Assembly: GCF_019668505.1 (NCBI RefSeq)
Contig: NZ_AP024371.1
Location: 620,001 to 684,000 of the forward strand
Length of the DNA stretch: 64,000 nt
Direction of reading: 5' to 3'
Source: Borrelia miyamotoi
GTDB taxonomy: Bacteria; Spirochaetota; Spirochaetia; Borreliales; Borreliaceae
This document shows positions 58,399-64,000 of this stretch, piece after piece. The position numbers and the translations under genes were made by a program. Numbering within the stretch: the stretch's first letter is position 1; each line of letters starts with the position of its first letter. A model generated the notes under the pieces. The model searched no databases and was not told the DNA's origin. It saw only the letters and a program-made list of their open reading frames with translations.

Positions 58399-59943
58399 AT
58401 GGGAAAATTTTTTGAGAATGCTCAAAAAGTTGGGCGTTCTTTTATGTTACCTATTTCTATTCTTCCTGCAGCAGGATTGTTTTTAGGTATTGGAGGTGCT
58501 TTTTCTAATCCAGCAACTATTAGTGCATATTCTTTTTTAGATGTGTTTGCTCTTCAATCAGTATTCAATGTAATGCGTGCTGCAGGTGCTATTATTTTTG
58601 TTAATTTGCCTCCGATATTTGCAATTGGGGTTGCTGTTGGTCTTGCAAAATCAGACAAAGGAACAGCGGGACTTGCTGCTTTTATTGGATATTTAGTTTT
58701 AAATGCTACTATTGGTGTTTTAGTTGAGATATTTGGAAAAGTTGAGGATTTCTCAAGCGGATCTGTTGGGTCAATACTTGGGATTAGAACTTTAGAAACA
58801 GGTGTTTTTGGTGGGATTATTGTTGGTGCTTTAACTTATTCTCTTCACAATAGTTTTAATAAGGTTGAATTTCCAAGAGTTCTTGGATTTTTTTCAGGTT
58901 CTAGGTTTATACCGATATTAGTGTCTTTTTCAAGTATGATTCTTGCTGTGTTTATGTTTATGTTTTGGCCTTTTGTTCAATTTGGAATTAGCAAGGTCGG
59001 TGTATTGGTAGAGGCTACTGGATATGTTGGTACTTTTATTTACGGTGTTTTTTTACGAATGATTGGGCCTTTTGGATTGCATCATATATTTTATTTGCCT
59101 TTCTGGACAACTGGTCTTGGTGGTTCTGAAATTATTAATGGTAGGTTAGTTGAGGGCACTCAGAATATATTTTTTGCGGAACTTGCATCTCAAGGTACTG
59201 GTAAATTTTTTGTTGGAACTAGTCGTTTCATGAGTGGAAGATTTATTACTATGATGTTTGGATTACCTGGTGCTGCTCTTGCTATTTATCGCCTTGCAAA
59301 GCCTAGTCAAAAGGCAAAAGTTTTTGGTCTTTTATGTTCGTCAGCTTTTACTTCTTTTTTAACAGGAATTACAGAACCCCTTGAATTTTCTTTTCTATTT
59401 GTAGCACCAGTTATGTATGTGCTCCATGCGATATTTGATGGTTTGGCATTTATGCTTGCTCATATTTTACAAATCACAATAGGACAGACTTTTTCTGGAG
59501 GATTTATTGATTTTATTCTTTTTGGAATTTTGCAAGGGAATTCAAGAACAAATTGGATTTTGGTCCCAGTGGTAGGTTTTTTTTGGTTCTTCTTATATTA
59601 CTTTACTTTTACTTTTCTAATAACTAAATTTAACTATCAAACTCCTGGGAGAGAAGATATTATAGAATCTAAGAATGCACCTCTTTCTAATTCAGATGGA
59701 AAGGAAATCAATATTGCTTTTCAAGTAATTAAGGGTCTTGGAGGTTTTGATAATATTGTTGAACTTGATTGTTGTGCTACAAGACTTAGAGTTACTGTAA
59801 AAGATTCTGTGAAAGTGTTAAAAAATATTCTGGAGAGTACTGGAGCAAAGGGAGTTATTATCAGGGGTAGTGGAGTTCAGGTAATTTATGGGCCTGGTGT
59901 TAGTGTGCTTAAAAATGAAATTGAGGAAATTATGGGTAATTAA
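58399..59943 (+). CDS. ptsG: Glucose-type PTS transporter, IICB
   Basis: This membrane protein imports and phosphorylates glucose or a related sugar. The IIC domain (about residues 1-400) has some ten membrane segments and the glucose-family GITEPLEFSFLF motif. The C-terminal IIB domain carries the phospho-Cys about 459 in LDCCATRLRV. No IIA domain is attached, so a separate IIA must serve it. The label glucose is conventional; the nanE neighbour makes N-acetylglucosamine a fair alternative. AGGAGG precedes the ATG. Confidence 0.9.
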   Translation: MGKFFENAQKVGRSFMLPISILPAAGLFLGIGGAFSNPATISAYSFLDVFALQSVFNVMRAAGAIIFVNLPPIFAIGVAVGLAKSDKGTAGLAAFIGYLVLNATIGVLVEIFGKVEDFSSGSVGSILGIRTLETGVFGGIIVGALTYSLHNSFNKVEFPRVLGFFSGSRFIPILVSFSSMILAVFMFMFWPFVQFGISKVGVLVEATGYVGTFIYGVFLRMIGPFGLHHIFYLPFWTTGLGGSEIINGRLVEGTQNIFFAELASQGTGKFFVGTSRFMSGRFITMMFGLPGAALAIYRLAKPSQKAKVFGLLCSSAFTSFLTGITEPLEFSFLFVAPVMYVLHAIFDGLAFMLAHILQITIGQTFSGGFIDFILFGILQGNSRTNWILVPVVGFFWFFLYYFTFTFLITKFNYQTPGREDIIESKNAPLSNSDGKEINIAFQVIKGLGGFDNIVELDCCATRLRVTVKDSVKVLKNILESTGAKGVIIRGSGVQVIYGPGVSVLKNEIEEIMGN

Positions 59944-59964
59944 TGATAGTTTGAATTTTATTTT

Positions 59965-59997
59965 AAGCAAGTGTATGCTTTTTAACATCACTTGCTT
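59965..59997. terminator. Convergent terminator of ptsG and the hydrolase gene
   Basis: A nine-base-pair stem AAGCAAGTG with CACTTGCTT has a 15-base loop and is followed on the plus strand by TTTTTAT-like T-rich sequence. The hydrolase stop (59988-59990) lies at the start of the right arm. Confidence 0.75.
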
Positions 59998-60971
59998 TTT
60001 ATGTTTTTAATGAAATCGACCGAGTGTTTTGTTATATAAGATGTATTTTGGGCACTTCTATAGCTATGATTTCCGACAGGGACATGAGAGTGAATGTTTT
60101 CAATAAGAATCATGGGAAGTTCTTTTTTATATCCTCCATATTCTCTTATGAATTTATTTATTTTCTCAGGGTCTACTGTAGGATCGTTTGGGGAATAAAT
60201 TATTGTTATTGGAGTTTGTATTTTGTCAAAACCATTAGAATTGATTAATTTAATAAGGCCCATCATTGCAATTATTGAGTCGACTTGTCGTGTTGGTGAA
60301 TGAAATGTTTTAACCTCTTCGTGTTCTTTTCTTTTATTTTGTCTTATTGTAGGTTCATTATATCCGCCTGTTATAAGGTAGGCAATTTGACGTCCCCAAG
60401 GATAATAAATTAGGTTTGTTCTTTTATCTTTGGGATAGATATTAGGTGATATTAAAACAGAAGAGTGTATTTTGTCTGGATAGGTTTTTAATGCCCAAAT
60501 AGTACAAGCCCCACCATTTGAAGTTCCAATTAGTATTAATTTTTTTCCTATTGACTGTCCAATTTGAATCGCTTCATCGATATCTCTTAACCAATCTTGA
60601 GTTTTGACATTTTTGAATGCATCTTTGCTTTTAATTCCATGTCCCTTGAGTCTTGTAAAGAAGATATTTGCATTTAATGCTTTTGCTATATTGTTTGGAA
60701 CGGGGTAAATTTCATTTTTGGATGCTCCAAAGCCATGAATGTATACTACAGAGTATTCTGTTCTTTTTTTGTCTTTGTTCCATATGATTTCTTTTCTTGT
60801 GTTTTCTTCTAAATTAAACTTGGATTCTTCAATGAGTAAGTATTGATCAATTTCTTCAAGTGTATTAGGAATTTTAACTTTTGAGAATTCGTTCTTAAAT
60901 TTTACTCTTGGGCTTACTAATATTAATAGAAGTAGGAATATAAAGATAAAAATAACGTTTTTTATGTTCAT
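59988..60971 (-). CDS. Alpha/beta hydrolase, membrane-anchored
   Basis: The substrate is unknown. The fold and triad are clear: oxyanion region VVYIHGFGASK, nucleophile elbow GTSNGG, Asp in YSPNDPTVDP, and His in ENIHSHVPVG. A hydrophobic stretch at residues about 5-22 anchors or exports the protein. Esterase, lipase or lysophospholipase activity is possible. Its ATG overlaps the stop of bosR by four bases (ATGA), so the two are translated together. It matches BB0646. Confidence 0.88.
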   Translation of the reverse strand: MNIKNVIFIFIFLLLLILVSPRVKFKNEFSKVKIPNTLEEIDQYLLIEESKFNLEENTRKEIIWNKDKKRTEYSVVYIHGFGASKNEIYPVPNNIAKALNANIFFTRLKGHGIKSKDAFKNVKTQDWLRDIDEAIQIGQSIGKKLILIGTSNGGACTIWALKTYPDKIHSSVLISPNIYPKDKRTNLIYYPWGRQIAYLITGGYNEPTIRQNKRKEHEEVKTFHSPTRQVDSIIAMMGLIKLINSNGFDKIQTPITIIYSPNDPTVDPEKINKFIREYGGYKKELPMILIENIHSHVPVGNHSYRSAQNTSYITKHSVDFIKNIKSK

Positions 60972-61504
60972 GGATTGTTTTCCTTTTGATTATTGTCATA
61001 GTCTATATTAGATTTTTCTTTTTTAGATTGTTGATGACAATTGTTACATGCCCCTGAATAAATAATTTCAATGGATTTAGTTTTCCATTCTTCTCCAAGT
61101 TTGTCTTTCAGAATATCTTTAATGTCATCAAGTTGGATGGGGTAAACTTGATTGCATTTGTTGCATTTAAAGTGAGCTATTGTAGAAGTCAAGCTTAAGT
61201 AGAACCTTGTTTCTTTTTGGTCGGTTGTTTTTATATCTTTTAGGATGTTACGCTCTTTCAAGATGTTCAATGTATTATACACTGTTGCTTTTGATAAACT
61301 AGGTATTTCTTTTATTAATTTGTTGTAAATTTCTTTTGCTGTAAAATACTCTCTTGGATTTGATGCAATGTGTAAAATTATTCTATTTCTTGAATGAGAG
61401 GCTTTCATGCCTAACTCGGTTGTTAATGATTTTAGTAAGATAGGGTCATTAGTAATTCCGACTTTTTCTAAAGTAGAATGTACCTCTGTTGTGTTGTTGT
61501 TCAT
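60968..61504 (-). CDS. bosR: Fur-family regulator BosR
   Basis: BosR is the Fur/PerR homologue of Borrelia, known in Lyme-group species to control oxidative-stress genes and, with RpoN and Rrp2, the RpoS pathway. The winged-helix part includes the recognition helix LSKATVYNTLNIL (70-82). The structural zinc site has two CxxC pairs, C114/C117 and C153/C156. Beyond 160 lies a charged Lys/Asn-rich tail not usual in Fur proteins. The length of 178 residues agrees with BosR. It overlaps the hydrolase by four bases. Confidence 0.93.
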   Translation of the reverse strand: MNNNTTEVHSTLEKVGITNDPILLKSLTTELGMKASHSRNRIILHIASNPREYFTAKEIYNKLIKEIPSLSKATVYNTLNILKERNILKDIKTTDQKETRFYLSLTSTIAHFKCNKCNQVYPIQLDDIKDILKDKLGEEWKTKSIEIIYSGACNNCHQQSKKEKSNIDYDNNQKENNP

Positions 61505-61595
61505 ATATAATACCCTTTATTATTTAAGATTAAGTACTTTAATGTCCTTATAAAAATAATTTTATAACGGTTTATTAATATTTTGCTACTGATAG

Positions 61596-63287
61596 CTATT
61601 TATTTTCATTTTTTTTTATATTTGGGTAAAAAAGTAGAGTTTTTATTTTTGAATTTATCTTTATTTTATTATCGAAATTGTTATTAATTGGTAGTAATAG
61701 CAAGTTTAAACTCAAAAAATAGTTTTTTAAATCTTCGGTTTTTACTGCATTGTAAGAACCTCCTATGTTTAAAATGAACCATCTCTTAAGACCTCTTTTT
61801 TCAATTTTGTAATTAATAGTGTATATAATATGTTTTTCGATATTTAAGAAGCTTATGAAAAAATTACTGCGTTGATCGTTTCCTTTAGATATTAAAAATT
61901 CTGTGCCATTAATATATCCTTTCATGTCTTTTTTTGTTTCAATAATTTTTTCATAAGTATCCAAATCACTGTATCTTGCAGTAATTTTTAAGTTCGCCCC
62001 TTTCTCTACTTCAAAAATAGGTATTTCAAAACTTGAATATTCAATTAAATAATTTGTGTTACTTGTCTTTGAACTTTTGTTATTACTATCTATAATAGAA
62101 GGCCATACTATTTTAATCGATATAAAAAAGCTTAAAAGACTTTCGTCTAGAAAGAAATCAATTATTGATTTTTCTTTTGTATTGAAATTTAAGTATTGTC
62201 TAATTCCTAAAATTTTCTCATTTGAAAATGAAAATGAACTTTCAATAGTTGGTTCTATAATTATGTTTTTTTTTGATAATATTTTAATATAGGTTCTGCA
62301 AGAATCTAAAAATTCAGCTTTTCTTTCTTTATATTTTATTTTGTTAAGTTTTCCCGATTCAAACTTAACATGATATTTTTCATGGGACAGTGTAAAATTG
62401 CCTTCCATGTTGTATTCAAGATTTTTACTTGTACTAGGCTCTAAGTTATTTGAATAATGTTCAAAATTTTTGTTAACTAAAAAGTCTTTTAAGGAGGTTT
62501 CGTTTATTTGGTATTCTTTTAGTCTTTTGTTTTGAAATTGTAATATTAATGATTGTTCTTTTAATGAATTAAACTCTGGAATTTCTAAGAGCTCTGTGAT
62601 TATTTTTTTGCCTTCTAGATTTTGTATCTTGATACTGTAAAAGTTTGCTTCTAGCGCTTTTAGATACAGTAAAAAGTTTTTTAGTTCTTGGTTGTTATAG
62701 ACGTCTTTAATTTCGTGAAAGTAAATAAGTGTATCTGTATTATATTTTTGTGTTTCAGGTTCTTGAATTTCTGATAAAAATTGACAATTGTTTTTATAAA
62801 AAACCAAATATTTTTTATTGTTTTTTGCAGTTCTTACTCCTTCTATGTAGTTAAAATTAAGTTTTCTATATAGTTCAAGTACTTTCTTTCTTAGTTTTTC
62901 CATATTGTATATGTAAAATGTATGTGGATTATCTTTAAATAAGTCTTTATATCCGCTTTTAAATGGATTTTTTAAAGCCCAGTATAAATCTACGTGTATT
63001 TCATTGTGTAACATGTATTCATGAGGATTGCCGCTGTATGTGCTTGGAATGTAAATATCTTCATTGTTTTTAAGCCTTTTAAAGAACCATTTGTTTAATT
63101 CTGGATTTAATTTTAAAATTTCAAAAAAGTATGTTGGAAATATCCAATGTATCTTGTAGTTTAGATTTTTATTTTCAATTAAATATTTGGTATTTGATAA
63201 GATGGAATATAATTTACTCTCTGCAAATGCAGTTATTGAAATGATAACAATGTAAGTTTTTGAATTTCTGAATTTTCTAAATATCAT
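61596..63287 (-). CDS. Large exported protein of unknown function (BB0648 position)
   Basis: The 563-residue protein has a hydrophobic N-terminus with an Ala-x-Ala-like end (IISITAFAES), suggesting export. Residues about 40-160 (IHWIFPTYFFEILKLNPEL, HNEIHVDLYWALKNPFKSG, YNMEKLRKKVLELYRK) remind me of the barrel of GH57/GH38-like glycosidases or related proteins, in which a Glu/Asp/His cluster binds substrate. The remaining 400 residues look like beta-rich accessory domains. An older annotation, Ser/Thr kinase, finds no support here: I see no kinase motifs. The function stays open. Confidence 0.7.
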   Translation of the reverse strand: MIFRKFRNSKTYIVIISITAFAESKLYSILSNTKYLIENKNLNYKIHWIFPTYFFEILKLNPELNKWFFKRLKNNEDIYIPSTYSGNPHEYMLHNEIHVDLYWALKNPFKSGYKDLFKDNPHTFYIYNMEKLRKKVLELYRKLNFNYIEGVRTAKNNKKYLVFYKNNCQFLSEIQEPETQKYNTDTLIYFHEIKDVYNNQELKNFLLYLKALEANFYSIKIQNLEGKKIITELLEIPEFNSLKEQSLILQFQNKRLKEYQINETSLKDFLVNKNFEHYSNNLEPSTSKNLEYNMEGNFTLSHEKYHVKFESGKLNKIKYKERKAEFLDSCRTYIKILSKKNIIIEPTIESSFSFSNEKILGIRQYLNFNTKEKSIIDFFLDESLLSFFISIKIVWPSIIDSNNKSSKTSNTNYLIEYSSFEIPIFEVEKGANLKITARYSDLDTYEKIIETKKDMKGYINGTEFLISKGNDQRSNFFISFLNIEKHIIYTINYKIEKRGLKRWFILNIGGSYNAVKTEDLKNYFLSLNLLLLPINNNFDNKIKINSKIKTLLFYPNIKKNENK

Positions 63288-63386
63288 AAAAAATCTTTAC
63301 ATAAGTATATATAGATTAGTATAAATGGTATTGATTTTTCAGTAAATTCTTTTTAAGAGGTTTCTTTATTTTTATGTAATTTTAGC

Positions 63387-63415
63387 TTGATTAATGAATA
63401 AAAAAAATTTATATT
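63387..63415 (+). promoter_or_regulatory. Likely groEL promoter
   Basis: TTGATT at 63387-63392 and TATATT at 63410-63415 are separated by 17 bases, with about 70 bases of leader to the ATG. I found no CIRCE-type inverted repeat (TTAGCACTC...GAGTGCTAA) in the leader. Confidence 0.6.
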
Positions 63416-63472
63416 TTTATAGTGATGCGTGTAAATAATAATATTTTATTTAACTTTAATTTTTATACTTAA

Positions 63473-64000
<528 letters not shown>

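Overview
The window is AT-rich, has single-strand gene runs and very short spacers, and encodes a gene set that I recognise as the linear-chromosome backbone of a Borrelia spirochaete. It runs from cysS (BB0599 in B. burgdorferi numbering, from memory) to groEL (BB0649). Diagnostic members are the P66 outer-membrane porin/adhesin, the Fur-family regulator BosR, a second Lon protease, potABCD, pncB followed by recCBD, and the LysM amidase. P66 differs from the Lyme-group protein I remember, notably in the integrin-binding loop, and there are decayed gene copies. Both point to a relapsing-fever-type Borrelia rather than B. burgdorferi sensu stricto, but that assignment is inference.

Layout. 1-5.1 kb (+): cysS, a membrane-anchored TIG/transglutaminase-like protein, glyA and a membrane-tethered J-domain protein. 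5.1-8.7 kb (-): p66 and lactate permease. 8.7-12.1 kb (+): dacA, cheD, pepD. 12.2-12.6 kb: tRNA-His, -Arg, -Leu, -Gly. 12.6-18.5 kb (+): trigger factor, clpP, clpX, lon and a 48-residue gene, a protein quality-control operon. 18.5-21.3 kb (-): tRNA-fMet/rpsD, a GNAT-CDF fusion and cytidine deaminase. 21.4-24.0 kb: a DHH phosphoesterase converging on a NagZ-like glycosidase. 24.0-29.6 kb: tRNA(CAT) with a DJ-1 protein (+), then mfd and ackA (-). 29.7-32.7 kb (+): a secreted unknown and a five-LysM amidase. 32.7-37.3 kb: tRNA-Asn, RNase M5, M18 aminopeptidase, a lipoprotein and the fructose PTS; fruK follows. 38.4-48.7 kb (-): pncB-recC-recB-recD, then tRNA-Asp. 48.8-52.4 kb (+): zwf, a decayed nhaC copy and an intact nhaC. 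52.5-57.1 kb (-): potABCD preceded upstream by the RbgA-type GTPase. 57.2-59.9 kb (+): a decayed partial nanE copy, intact nanE and a glucose-type PTS transporter. 60-63.3 kb (-): bosR with an alpha/beta hydrolase, and a large secreted unknown. The start of groEL (+) closes the window.

How it fits together. The genes serve a scavenging, fermentative parasite: sugar uptake through PTS (fructose, glucose/amino sugar), lactate export, acetate kinase, polyamine and nicotinate salvage, nucleoside salvage, and peptide breakdown (pepD, M18). Envelope maintenance is represented by dacA, the LysM amidase and the NagZ-like enzyme. Genome maintenance is represented by RecBCD and Mfd.

I saw no insertion sequence, prophage, CRISPR array, plasmid-type antigen locus or rRNA. 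The most notable observations are the partial tandem duplication and decay of nanE, the eroded nhaC copy, the acetyltransferase-like domain fused to a CDF metal transporter with an altered metal site, the transglutaminase-like protein without its nucleophile, and the rewritten P66 integrin loop.
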